A DNA stretch of 64,000 nt from Paractinoplanes pyxinae (GTDB lineage Bacteria > Actinomycetota > Actinomycetes > Mycobacteriales > Micromonosporaceae): assembly GCF_026626335.1 (NCBI RefSeq), contig NZ_JAPNTZ010000009.1:248001-312000 (forward strand), given 5' to 3'. Of this stretch, positions 51,618-60,858 are shown piece by piece. Both the position numbers and the translations under genes were made by a program. Below the pieces are notes generated by a model, which saw nothing but the letters and a program-made list of their open reading frames with translations, was not told where the DNA came from and made no database searches. Numbering within the stretch: position 1 is the first letter of the stretch; each line of letters opens with the position of its first letter.

Positions 51618-53479
51618 GTGATTTCGACCTAGGCCGGTCTCGTGCGGTCCTGATTGGGTCATGGTCCTTCACCTCAACCGACTTACCGGACGTCCCCGCG
51701 GCGCGTTGCAGCCTGGAGGCCATGCGTGCCACTCTGGAAAGCGATCTTTGTGGCTGGCCGGCGGACAGCCTTACCGTCGTCAGTAATCCTGAACGCCCCG
51801 CCGACCTTCCTGATCAATTGATGCGCACATTTGCCGAAGCAGCCGATGTTGCACTATTCTATTTTGTCGGCCACGGCCAGGTCGACGAAGAGGACCAGCT
51901 CTGCTTGTGCACCAGGAATTCGGTCACTGAGTCGCCGCGTCGTAGCACAACCAGCTTGCCTTACGACGTGGTGCGACGCGCGCTCCAACGATCCCCTGCT
52001 CGAGTGAAGATCGTCGTTCTCGATTGTTGCTACTCAGGCATCGCAACCGAACAGTCCAACAGCCTTTCCGGATCTGCCACGGATTTGGCCGTCCGCGCAC
52101 GCTCCAACGGTGTTTACACCGTTGCGGCGAGCGGTCCGTACGGCACCGCCTGGTTCGAGCCCGAGGGCACGACTGACGATCCTCCCATGACCTACTTCAC
52201 GAAGTACTTCACTCAGATTGTGCGGGACGGCATCGCCGACGAACCCAGCTTGCTGCGACTGAACCCCATCTACCTCGAGGTCCACGCCCGACTGGTAGCC
52301 GACGGTAAACCCGCTCCCACTCGTCGAGCTAGCGATACTGCGGACGAGTTCCCCTTTGCGCGGAACGCCTCCCCTGCAGTACGTCCAACCGGTTCAGGCC
52401 GCCTGGAACTCGAGACTCTTCTGGCGGCCAGGGAGAAAGAACTCGAAGGCTCACGCATAGAACAAAAACAGCTTGCGGAGCAACTTGCCGAGATCCGCTC
52501 TTTCTTGGAGACCGCCCGGCATCAGCCGGCTGTCGCCTCCCATAGCGGGCTCGCCAACATCGAGCAAGAGGTCGGCGCACTCGTGGGTGAGCTGAGAGAG
52601 GCGCGGGACCGTGTGCGCCGAGATGAGCAGCGAGTTGACGAGCTGAGTCAAACCAGCAACCCCGCCGGAGTTGCCGATCAAACTAAGAGCCTGGATAAGC
52701 CGTTGGCTCCGGTCGAACTTATCCCGATCGGCGAAACGCAACCCGGGCCGCCCCGCCCTCGGATCCATATTTCCACCATGCGATGGCTTGCTGCGCTTTG
52801 CGGTACCGCTTTCCTAATCGCCTCTGCGGTCCTCATCGGAAACGGCCAGTTCGACCGCGGCGCCACCGGCAGAACGGACAGTATTACCAGTCTCTCGCCA
52901 ACAACCCAATCCGACTCACGCGCGCCGAACGTAGCCACCAGCAGACCCTCTGCCACCAATTTTGACAGCGGAGAAACCTCATATCTGTACGCGCCATCAG
53001 CACCGTTCACCGCCGAATCACCGTGGCGCCTTCAGGTCACTGGATCAGCCTGCTCGGTATACCTGCTGAATAGCCAAGGTGACGAGATCGGAACGGTGTA
53101 CAGTCGCAGCGAGCAGTCCGCGACGCACTGGCTGCAAGTTCGAACCTCCGGCACCTTCCGCTACCAGATCGCCAAGGACTTTGAATGTAACGCCCGCCGT
53201 GTCGCTGGTGCGGGCAGAGCATCACTCCCTGCGAAGATATCCCGATCGTCGTCTGATTCGCTCGGCATAACGGATACTCGACAGCTCCACGTCGTGGCGA
53301 CGCCGGCTGAAGATCAATGCGATGTGGCGGTACGCGACAGCAGCGACGGAAAAGCGCTAATAGAGAAGATTGGAAATCCGGGCGAGGTGCTGACGTTCAA
53401 TTTCAACACGGGTGGGAAAGATGTCTATCTCAGTGCTGGAGTGACCAACTGTACGGTAACCGTGAGCGCAGCCAAGTGA
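51614..53479 (+). CDS. caspase-like peptidase with coiled coil, membrane segment and C-terminal domain
   Basis: This protein has 621 aa. The caspase (peptidase C14) domain is at about 8-245, starting RAVLIGSWSF, with the dyad His87 in FYFVGHGQ and Cys139 in VVLDCCYSG. From about 265 to 350 a coiled coil is likely (LLAAREKELEGSRIEQKQLA; GALVGELREARDRVRRDEQR). One membrane segment lies at about 390-411 (RWLAALCGTAFLIASAVLIG). The last 190 residues after a Ser/Thr linker hold two beta-rich repeats (WRLQVTGSACSVYLLNSQGD; LTFNFNTGGKDVYLSAGVTN), predicted outside the cell. The caspase would be cytoplasmic. GTG 51614 overlaps the EACC1 stop. By analogy it triggers cell death or cleaves a partner on infection; the extracytoplasmic tail suggests envelope sensing. 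Both are inference. Confidence 0.87.
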   Translation: MSDFDLGRSRAVLIGSWSFTSTDLPDVPAARCSLEAMRATLESDLCGWPADSLTVVSNPERPADLPDQLMRTFAEAADVALFYFVGHGQVDEEDQLCLCTRNSVTESPRRSTTSLPYDVVRRALQRSPARVKIVVLDCCYSGIATEQSNSLSGSATDLAVRARSNGVYTVAASGPYGTAWFEPEGTTDDPPMTYFTKYFTQIVRDGIADEPSLLRLNPIYLEVHARLVADGKPAPTRRASDTADEFPFARNASPAVRPTGSGRLELETLLAAREKELEGSRIEQKQLAEQLAEIRSFLETARHQPAVASHSGLANIEQEVGALVGELREARDRVRRDEQRVDELSQTSNPAGVADQTKSLDKPLAPVELIPIGETQPGPPRPRIHISTMRWLAALCGTAFLIASAVLIGNGQFDRGATGRTDSITSLSPTTQSDSRAPNVATSRPSATNFDSGETSYLYAPSAPFTAESPWRLQVTGSACSVYLLNSQGDEIGTVYSRSEQSATHWLQVRTSGTFRYQIAKDFECNARRVAGAGRASLPAKISRSSSDSLGITDTRQLHVVATPAEDQCDVAVRDSSDGKALIEKIGNPGEVLTFNFNTGGKDVYLSAGVTNCTVTVSAAK

Positions 53480-54169
53480 TGGCAAGCCGAACGAATCCGA
53501 CGTGCCGGTGTCAACGTGACTCTATAAATCGCTGGGACGGCGAAACCCTAGATCCGGAATCGAGGGTCGCAGCCAGATTTGTCCGTATTGCCGGTCAACG
53601 AAGTTCGCCGGTCATCGCCGATGGGCTTTGCAGATTACTTACATCGGCATGAGCGTGCGCCGCTTAGCACGGCGCAGCTGGGGGTCTCGAGGTTAGGCGA
53701 GAGTACAACTATTGCAGTGCGCTGCGCGCGCCGGCAACTGCTGGAGGTGCTCCTCCGACGTGAAAGCCCGTTATCGACGCGGCCCTCTCACCGCCCCTCG
53801 TGAGGCCATCCCGCATTTCTTGATATGGGGTAACGGGCCGCGGTGGGCGTCGTGAGGGCGACGCCAGGAAAGGGGCGCGAGCCTTCAGAGCACGACAGAT
53901 TTGTCCAGCTGGTAGTGCTCGGCGACGCCGAGCGTGGTCGCGAAGTACGCCAGCGGTGATTACGGGTCTGGGACAGCCTTCGCTGCCAGGCCCAGGCGGT
54001 AGCTGCCTAGCGTTGCCGAGTGCACCGCGTCTAGGTGGGCAATATCGGGGCAAGAGAGGGGTGACCACTTCGCCGACCTGCACACCGGGCGGGCTGCGTC
54101 AGGCGGGGGTCATGGTGTCTCAGACCGATGCGAAGATCCCGCTCGAGCAAGGCTTGATCGCCATCGACG
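53480..54169. other. 690-base region without a supported gene
   Basis: A minus-strand piece near 53898-53965 reads SPLAYFATTLGVAEHYQLDK and then stops, reminiscent of an HTH_3-type regulator, but too short to call. Other frames are artefacts. Terminators for the caspase operon and the convergent membrane gene are expected but not obvious. Confidence 0.45.
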
Positions 54170-55189
54170 TCATCCTTCCGGCCAGCGGCCGGTGGGTGGC
54201 TTTGTGTCTAACGCAGCCTCGGACCTGGCGGGTGGCAGCGGAGTCGGCGATGGTGAACTGGGATGTCGCCGGTCCTGAGTAATCGCGCGCCACCAGTGCC
54301 AGAGCTTTGCGGCGGCGCTTTGCTGCAGCTTTGAACCGGCCAGCACGATGGCGGCGATTCCAGCGACGAGCAGCGCAACACCGCCGAGAACGAAACCGTT
54401 ACGCAGTGCTGCCGTGCCACCGAGGCTCAGTGAGGTAGCCAGTCCAATAGCTGCAGCACCATACAGATCTCGAATGCCGTGGAGCTTTGCCAGCCCAGTG
54501 ACGAAGATTGCTAGACCTAAAGCGACCGTGGCGGCACTGGGCAACTTGCCGACGGTGGGCGACCAGGCTATCCCCGTAGCGGCAATGCCGAGACCGCACA
54601 GCGCGCCGGCCGCTCCGAGAAATACGTGGCTGCCACGGACGATGCTGACGCCAACGATGCCGACCGCTGCCCCGCTGACGGCGACGATCAGACCAAAGGC
54701 TTGACCGTCTTGCAGCAACGGAAGCCCTACCGCGGCAAGCGAGACTCCGCCGCCGATGCACGCTGCGCCGCCAAGTAGACGAGCAGCTGTGTGCACGCTG
54801 GTGGCAAGCAGAACAGTAACGGCTAAAAAGACAGCGGCCACGGCCGTGAACCACGCCGTCCAGCGCGGTAGGACCAGCGAGAGCACGATGCCCATGGCCG
54901 CCAGCGTCCACAGCACGATGCAGACAACACGCTGGAGCACCGAGCCGGGGTACCGACGCAACCATGCTGCGACAGCCGCCACCACGCCCAAGCCGGCAGT
55001 GACCACCAAAGCTACGCGCGGAAAAGTATCGCTCAGGATGTTGACGCCGATGCCTGCGCTTAAAGTGCCGAGACAGAATCCTGCAACCGTGCCTAACCCG
55101 CCAAGCCGCGACCAACCTTGGGCCGGCGGCGACGGGGGTGATGCCGGTGGATGTGACTGGGCTGTGTGTGGGGGTTCGCGTAGCCTCAT
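54170..55189 (-). CDS. polytopic membrane protein
   Basis: This 339-aa protein has about ten hydrophobic segments of 18-22 residues, such as FPRVALVVTAGLGVVAAVAA, VVCIVLWTLAAMGIVLSLVL, FTAVAAVFLAVTVLLATSVH, GLIVAVSGAAVGIVGVSIV and GGVALLVAGIAAIVLA. The N-terminal 35 residues are Pro/Ser-rich and cytoplasmic; the C-terminus is Pro-rich too. GAGGA lies about 6 bases before ATG 55189; the longer frame to 55312 lacks a site. Loops are short and carry few charges, so it is not an obvious transporter. It is divergent from the AfsR-type regulator, with 583 bases between. Function unknown. Confidence 0.65.
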   Translation of the reverse strand: MRLREPPHTAQSHPPASPPSPPAQGWSRLGGLGTVAGFCLGTLSAGIGVNILSDTFPRVALVVTAGLGVVAAVAAWLRRYPGSVLQRVVCIVLWTLAAMGIVLSLVLPRWTAWFTAVAAVFLAVTVLLATSVHTAARLLGGAACIGGGVSLAAVGLPLLQDGQAFGLIVAVSGAAVGIVGVSIVRGSHVFLGAAGALCGLGIAATGIAWSPTVGKLPSAATVALGLAIFVTGLAKLHGIRDLYGAAAIGLATSLSLGGTAALRNGFVLGGVALLVAGIAAIVLAGSKLQQSAAAKLWHWWRAITQDRRHPSSPSPTPLPPARSEAALDTKPPTGRWPEG

Positions 55190-55772
55190 TGCTGATCCTC
55201 GTCCTCCTGGTCCCTCATGCGTACGGATCTGGTCGAGCGGATCGAGGACGGCACCCGCGCCAACGGGTGCCGTTCGCGTATCCGCCGGTCGCAGCGGACA
55301 CTCGTCAAGCAACCGTCCTCACCCGTTGTGCAAATGCAGAGCTAGCCCGATGGGAGACCACGATCCTCGCCCGGTAGGCCTACGGTAGGATCGCGGTAGA
55401 AGGTAAGCGGAGGCTAGCGCAGCAACAACTCGAAGGAAAGCCGCGAGAAATGCCATCCAGATCCACGAACGGTAGGTTGGCGGTAGGTTTGACGATGTCG
55501 ACGTTGGCAGGATCGAGGCCTCGTCCGCAAAGCGCCCCGGCGGGGAAGGTGGGTTGCATGCTGCTGAGCAGGACGCGAGGCGTGCTCGACATCGAGTACT
55601 CGAACAAGTCGTCCACAACGATTGAGACGAGTGGTGCACAAAGACTGCAAGACCGTTGTAAGGGATCGTGGCGGCAGGAGTCGGTGACGAACACGCGAAA
55701 TCCGACGATCCTCGTCCTTGTGTCAGTTCGCCCTTCTTCGCGCGAATCTCTCCATTTCGGACGAAACCTTCA
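55190..55772. other. 583-base divergent region, no gene called
   Basis: Between the polytopic membrane gene and the AfsR-type gene. The plus frame 55450-55776 and the minus frame 55380-55694 overlap and both have biased, low-information composition, so neither is called. The regulator's promoter is expected here. Confidence 0.45.
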
Positions 55773-58760
55773 GTGATCTTCCGAGTCCTTGGGAATCTCG
55801 AGGTGCGACCGCCCGGCGGCGGTGCCCTCGAGCTGCCCGGCGGTCACCACCTGTCAGTGCTCGCGGCCCTGCTGATCAAGGCGAACCAGCAGCTGTCCAC
55901 GACGGAACTGTTACAGGCGAGCTGGGGCGACCCCGAGGTCAGCCCGGCTCAGCTGCACAAGGCCGTCTCGGCGTTGCGCCGGCTGGTCGCGCTGGCCGGC
56001 CGGCCCGGCTCGATCAAGACCCACAATCGCTTCGGGTACGAGTTGAAAGCCGCGACCGCCGACCTCGATCTGCTGCAATTCCGCTGGCACGTCGACCGGG
56101 CCGACGCCGAGCGCCGCGAGCAGCACATCCCGCAAGAGATCGAGCACCTGCGGGCCGCGATCCGCCTCTGGCGGGGCAGGACCCCGCTGGCCAACGTGCC
56201 CGACGCCCCGTTCGCGACCGACATCGCGGCCCTGCTCAGCCGGCGCAAACGGTCGGCCGTACGCCTGTTCACGTTGGAGCACGCGCGCGGCGAGCACGCC
56301 GCCATTCTCGACGACCTGACCCAGTTTTTCGCCGAGGACCCGGCCGACGGGCAGCTATGCCGCCTACTGATGCTCTCGCTCTACCTCAGCGGCCACACCA
56401 CCGAGGCTATGGCCGCGCTCGAGCGCCACGAGGAGGCGGTCGACGGCGGCGCGGCCAAAGAGCTACGCAAGCTGGGCTACCAGATGGCCATGCACAACGA
56501 CGAGGCGGTGGCCCGGGCCGACGACACCGCCGTGCGAGTCCCACGCCCAGTCGCGCTCCCTCGTCAACTCCCGCCCCCTCCGGCCTCGTTCGTCGGCCGG
56601 GATGCTGTGTTGGCCGAGGTCGGGGCGGTGCTGCGCGACCGGCGCCTCAAGGTGGTGGTGATCTCAGGACCAGGCGGCATGGGCAAGACCGCCCTCGCCC
56701 TGCGCGCGGCTAATGACGCGGCCGACCTGTTCCCCGACGGGCAGCTCTGGGCCGACCTGCGCGGCAGCTCCGACCAGCCGGTCGACCCGGGCGAGGTGCT
56801 GGCCGAGTTCCTGCGGGCGCTGGGCGAGACGACGGTGCCCGAGAGCCGCCGCGAGCGCATCGCGTTGTTCCGCACGTTGGCCGCCGGGCGCAAGCTGCTG
56901 ATCGTGCTGGACGACGCCGGCTCGGTGGCCCAGATCCGCGACCTCATTCCGGGTGGCGTCACCTCGGTCGTCCTGGTCACCGCGCGCCGCCGACTGCCCG
57001 GCATCGACGCGCCCGCCCACCACGTCGCCACTTTGGAGGCCCTCGACCACGAGACGGCCGCGGAGCTATTCCGCAACGTGGTCACGGCGGCCCAGGTCGA
57101 TGTCGGCCGCGAGCAGGAGGCGGTCGAGGCGGTGGTCCGGCTCTGCGGCGGTCTGCCCCTGGCTCTGCGGATCGCGGCCCAGATGCGGGTCGAGGACTTC
57201 CACCGCCCCATCGCCGAACTGTTGCGCCGGCTGCGCGAGCAGGGCCCGGCCGCCTTCCGGCACGGCGACGAGAGCCTGGCCCGCACGATCGGCGCCGGGC
57301 TGGCCCCGCTCGACGACCTCGCCCGCCGGCTCTTCCTCGGCCTCGGCCTGCTGGCCCAGCCCACCTTCGGCGAGTGGACGGCGGCCGCGCTGCTCCAGGA
57401 GCCGGGCCCGGCCGCCGGCGCCGCGCTGGCCCGGCTGGCGCTGGTCGGCATGGTCGACCCGGTGCACCCTGGCGCCCGCTACGGCTTCCACGACCTGACC
57501 CGCGACTATGCCCGGGACCGGGCCCGGGCCGAACTGAAGCCGCCGGACGAGCACACCGAGGCGCCGGCCCGGGTCTGCCGAGCCCTGCTGACACTCACCC
57601 GCCGCGCCCACGACGCCCTATATGGCGGGCAGTCCAAGATCGTCCACAGCGACGAGCCCGACGTGCTTGTACCGGACGCCGAGGTGGAAGCCCTGGCTTC
57701 GGCGCCGCGCGCCTGGTTCGAGATCGAGCGGCTGAACATTCGGGCCGCGGTGGGTCAGGCGGCGGCGCTCGGGCTGACCGAGGTGTGCTGGGACCTGGCC
57801 GTGTCGGCCCACGAGTTCTACGCCATCGGGCAGTACTTCGACGACTGGCGGGTCACCCATGAGATCGCGCTGGCCGAGTGCCGGCGCGCAGGGGATCGGC
57901 GGGGCGAGGGGGTCGTGCTGATCGGGCTGGGTCAGCCGCCGCTGGTGGCCAGCGGCAGCCCCGGCGTGTCCGGCGTGGCCGAGCTGGAACGGGCGCAGGA
58001 GCTGCTGGCCGAGGTGGGGGAGCGGCGCGGGCGGGCAGTCGCGCTGCGGACGCTGGCCAACGCCCTGCGCCGGCGGGGTGAGCTGGCCCGGCCGCTGCAA
58101 CAGTTCACCGAGGCTCTCGTGCACTATCGCGAGAGCGGGGACGTGGTGGGCGTGCAGCAGACGTTGCGCTTCATCGGCCAGGCCCACCTCGACATGGGTC
58201 ACGCCGAGGCGGCCGTGGCCACCTTGCGCGAGGCCGAGCGGGTGGGGCGGGAGCTGGGCCAGCCGCAGGTGCTGGCGCCGACGCTGTACTGGATGGGCCA
58301 CGCCTACCTGGCCCGGGGCAATCAGGCGGCGGCCGAGGCGGCCTTCGGGGAGGTGTTCGCGATGTTCCTGGACGACGGGGTCGGCCACGCCTACGCGCTG
58401 CACGGCCTGGGCGATCTGGCTCTGGTCAGCGGCGATCTCGACGTGGCCGCAGCCCGGTTGGCGCGGGCCGAGGAGTGCGCCCGGGACAGCGCCGACATCG
58501 TGCTGGAGGGCCGGATCCACCTCACGACGGCGCTGCTGGAGGGGGCCCGGGGTGCGCGCATCGAGCAAGAGGTGGCCCTGCTGCGCGCGGTGGAGCTGTT
58601 CCAGTCGTGCGGTGCTGTCCACCTCGAGATCGCGGCCCAGGCGGCGCTGGCCGACGCGTACGCGTTGACGCAGAACCAGCCGGAGGCGGAGGCGGCCGCC
58701 CGCGACCGCGTCCGGGAACTCTCGGCGGGGCTGCCGCCCGACGACCGTATACACAACTAA
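55773..58760 (+). CDS. AfsR/SARP-type regulator: wHTH-BTAD-NB-ARC-TPR
   Basis: This 995-aa protein carries a SARP winged helix at about 1-95 (RVLGNLEVRPPGGGALELPG; LHKAVSALRRLVALAG), BTAD at about 100-250, and an NB-ARC NTPase at about 270-560 with Walker A VVISGPGGMGKTALAL, Walker B LLIVLDDAGSV, GGLPLAL and the later winged helix. TPRs run from about 650 to 980 (AVALRTLANALRRRGELARP; TLRFIGQAHLDMGHAEAAVA; LYWMGHAYLARGNQAAAEAA). GTG 55773 is set by the wHTH start; the open frame to 55668 is an overrun. The ribosome site is weak. This family activates secondary-metabolism or developmental genes; no biosynthetic cluster is in the window, so the target is unknown. Two TPR relics elsewhere derive from similar genes. 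Confidence 0.88.
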   Translation: MIFRVLGNLEVRPPGGGALELPGGHHLSVLAALLIKANQQLSTTELLQASWGDPEVSPAQLHKAVSALRRLVALAGRPGSIKTHNRFGYELKAATADLDLLQFRWHVDRADAERREQHIPQEIEHLRAAIRLWRGRTPLANVPDAPFATDIAALLSRRKRSAVRLFTLEHARGEHAAILDDLTQFFAEDPADGQLCRLLMLSLYLSGHTTEAMAALERHEEAVDGGAAKELRKLGYQMAMHNDEAVARADDTAVRVPRPVALPRQLPPPPASFVGRDAVLAEVGAVLRDRRLKVVVISGPGGMGKTALALRAANDAADLFPDGQLWADLRGSSDQPVDPGEVLAEFLRALGETTVPESRRERIALFRTLAAGRKLLIVLDDAGSVAQIRDLIPGGVTSVVLVTARRRLPGIDAPAHHVATLEALDHETAAELFRNVVTAAQVDVGREQEAVEAVVRLCGGLPLALRIAAQMRVEDFHRPIAELLRRLREQGPAAFRHGDESLARTIGAGLAPLDDLARRLFLGLGLLAQPTFGEWTAAALLQEPGPAAGAALARLALVGMVDPVHPGARYGFHDLTRDYARDRARAELKPPDEHTEAPARVCRALLTLTRRAHDALYGGQSKIVHSDEPDVLVPDAEVEALASAPRAWFEIERLNIRAAVGQAAALGLTEVCWDLAVSAHEFYAIGQYFDDWRVTHEIALAECRRAGDRRGEGVVLIGLGQPPLVASGSPGVSGVAELERAQELLAEVGERRGRAVALRTLANALRRRGELARPLQQFTEALVHYRESGDVVGVQQTLRFIGQAHLDMGHAEAAVATLREAERVGRELGQPQVLAPTLYWMGHAYLARGNQAAAEAAFGEVFAMFLDDGVGHAYALHGLGDLALVSGDLDVAAARLARAEECARDSADIVLEGRIHLTTALLEGARGARIEQEVALLRAVELFQSCGAVHLEIAAQAALADAYALTQNQPEAEAAARDRVRELSAGLPPDDRIHN

Positions 58761-59402
58761 TGCAGTTTCTCTGAGTGTGGCTCGGGCGTGCGCCCAATTC
58801 GGCCGTCGTGACCTCAACCGCGCCGTGGTGAGCTTCTTCGGCTTCTAGTTCGCCATCCGCCGACTTGAGACCGCAAACGACACCAGGACTGTATCGGTGG
58901 ACCTGACCGCAGTGGACGCACAGTTCGGAACGTTGAAACTCGACTTCTGGAAGGCCGGCTTCCTCGGCACCGCAGCTACATCACCACACAGGTGCTCGAC
59001 GTGGAAGCCCACCTAGGCAAAACCGTCATGTTCTTGTGCAGCCGGGACAATCCAAGCCAGCCCTAAGGTTGCAGCCCGATCGGCGTTCTCCGGCCCGAGT
59101 CGGAGAACGCCATCGCGCAACATGACCCTTATGGTGCAGGAGGCTGTGGTCCGACGAGTCGTCGAGCGCCTCTATAGCCGTCGGTAGACGACACCTGTGT
59201 CGTCTGGGCCAGCATCCACGTCTGCGCCATCGGATAATCACCAGCGTGCTGCCGGTCGACCTGCTGCCCTGAGCCACATCATCTTCAACTGAAGCACCGC
59301 CCACACGGATGCACCAATCAAGCTGTGATGGGTGACCACGTCGGCATCGGAGCAGTCTGGCTCCAGAAAGCGCGCCCAATATTGACGCGCGCAAGGTGGT
59401 GG
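58761..59402. other. 642-base region without a supported gene
   Basis: A plus-strand piece around 58897-59016 reads VDLTAVDAQFGTLKLDFWKA then GFLGTAATSP and a stop, possibly a relic. No other coding-like frame, repeat or RNA found. Terminators for the flanking convergent genes are expected. Confidence 0.45.
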
Positions 59403-60176
59403 TCAGCCGGATTCTGAGCAGTCAGTGAGGTCCTTCGTCTCCGGCGGGCGGGGCACCAGTAATGACAGCAATTGTGCATCGCCTGCAGGCGATTTTATGA
59501 TCAGTTCTAGGTGATCGGGTTGCAGGATCCATTGCCGATCAGTCTCCGAGAATTCAAGAGTTAAGCCAGAATAACTAAGCCAGCCGCTCGCTTCGTTCCG
59601 GAATTTATGCGGCGGCGGGGCTGAGAGCCGGAACGTGCGCAACGTGCACGGCGGAATGTCACCGATCGAGATTGATCCGTTCGACGGACTGCGGGTATCG
59701 AGCGGCGCTTGGATTTTCACGGTCCGAAGGGGCACGGGCGCCCGATTCTGGATAAAGACGTCTAAGCCAGCTGGGAAGTCGCTGGTCTTTTCACGGCCGT
59801 TCATTGCCCAGATCGCCACACGTGAGGCGTAAACCCGTTGAGCCCGCAGGAGCAGGAATTTGTTGATCTCGCCTTGATCCTGATTGAGTTGCTTCTGGCC
59901 ACGGTTAAGTTCCTGCTGGTCATGGTTCAGCTTGCGTTGACCGGACCATGCGACTGCAGATAGAACCACAGCGACGAGTGCGACCGCCGCGCCGGCCCAT
60001 GTCGCCCGAGCGGTGGTTTTGGTGGCGCTCAGCATCGCCTGTTCGGTCATCAAATTTGGCGCGGTCGAATCGGTAGCGTCCGAGTGGGACTGGCGCCTTC
60101 TCGGTCGGACGAGCACCGCAGCCAAGGACACTGCCGCCATGTCCCGGAGAAAGGTCATAATCCTAGTCGGCGACAT
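59403..60176 (-). CDS. membrane protein with short coiled coil and beta-rich domain
   Basis: This 257-aa protein has a membrane segment at about residues 60-78 (AGAAVALVAVVLSAVAW), followed by a Gln/Asn-rich heptad-like coil (RKLNHDQQELNRGQKQLNQD). A beta-rich domain of about 130 residues holds two prolyl-cysteine marks (IPPCTLRTF, LTDCSESG). The start at 60176 overlaps the end of the upstream lipoprotein gene (stop 60163); a shorter start at 60050 is possible. It is the last gene of a three-gene coupled operon with two lipoproteins, so a shared envelope function is likely. Family unknown. Confidence 0.6.
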   Translation of the reverse strand: MSPTRIMTFLRDMAAVSLAAVLVRPRRRQSHSDATDSTAPNLMTEQAMLSATKTTARATWAGAAVALVAVVLSAVAWSGQRKLNHDQQELNRGQKQLNQDQGEINKFLLLRAQRVYASRVAIWAMNGREKTSDFPAGLDVFIQNRAPVPLRTVKIQAPLDTRSPSNGSISIGDIPPCTLRTFRLSAPPPHKFRNEASGWLSYSGLTLEFSETDRQWILQPDHLELIIKSPAGDAQLLSLLVPRPPETKDLTDCSESG

Positions 60177-60858
60177 AATCTTTTCCGTTCCACCGGTAGA
60201 ACGTGGTCACATATTCGCCCTCGGCGCAGGTGGGTTCGCATTGGTTGAAGGACTGGCTGATCTCCTGCACGCCGTCTCGGTCACGATCGACAAGCGTTGA
60301 GGAGTCGAAGCGAGAGCCGGCCTTATCCTTGTCCTCGGACATGGTTCGCAGATCATCGAGTCCGGTGGGGATCGGTGAAAGAACTACTAAGCCATCATCC
60401 CTGCCAGCGTTGTACCGAAGAAACACGTGCCCCGTCCTGTCGCTGCTCGGCTTCGCCGGTTGGAACACCGACCAGTCCCCACCTTTACGCTTCCATCGAA
60501 CCGTCCGCGTGCTATCCATGGCGACAACCAGCGTCTCGTAGGACAACCATGGTTCGCTCTGCTCTGTGCCGCCAGTTTTGATGGTTAGGATCCAGATTGA
60601 GCCCCACGAAGGATGGTTGATCCGAACGGAGCCAGTGACTGCGCAATCGTTTGAGCAGATGCGTAGCTGACGGAGTTCGATCGGTTGGGGGATGGAAAGC
60701 GTCGAGGGCAGCGCCGCAGACGAGGTTGAGGTCGGCAGTGCGGGGCTTCCCGCGCTGCTCGCGGTAGCCGACTGTGTCGGTGGTATTGGTAGCCGTTCAG
60801 TGCTGCAGCCGCCCAGAAGGATTACGGCGGCCAAACCGATCTTATCGACCCTCACCAT
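60163..60858 (-). CDS. lipoprotein, unknown function
   Basis: This 231-aa protein starts MVRVDKIGLAAVILLGGCST, with the lipobox LGGC and the modified Cys near residue 18. A Ser/Ala/Thr/Pro linker leads to a mature domain with Cys pairs (LRICSNDCAV; FNQCEPTCAEGEY) and an Asp-rich turn (TLVDRDRDGVQEISQS) that resembles an EF-hand-like or FG-GAP calcium loop. ATG 60858 overlaps the stop of the upstream gene (ATGGTGA), and its own stop overlaps the downstream start. Function unknown. Confidence 0.68.
   Translation of the reverse strand: MVRVDKIGLAAVILLGGCSTERLPIPPTQSATASSAGSPALPTSTSSAALPSTLSIPQPIELRQLRICSNDCAVTGSVRINHPSWGSIWILTIKTGGTEQSEPWLSYETLVVAMDSTRTVRWKRKGGDWSVFQPAKPSSDRTGHVFLRYNAGRDDGLVVLSPIPTGLDDLRTMSEDKDKAGSRFDSSTLVDRDRDGVQEISQSFNQCEPTCAEGEYVTTFYRWNGKDYVAD

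Noticed and set aside
53898..53965. Short HTH-like peptide on the minus strand
   Set aside because: Only about 24 residues with a weak resemblance to HTH_3 regulators; not enough for a call.
57618..58817. 399-codon minus-strand frame opposite the AfsR-type gene
   Set aside because: Shadow of the TPR region; His/Gln/Arg-rich and without family features.
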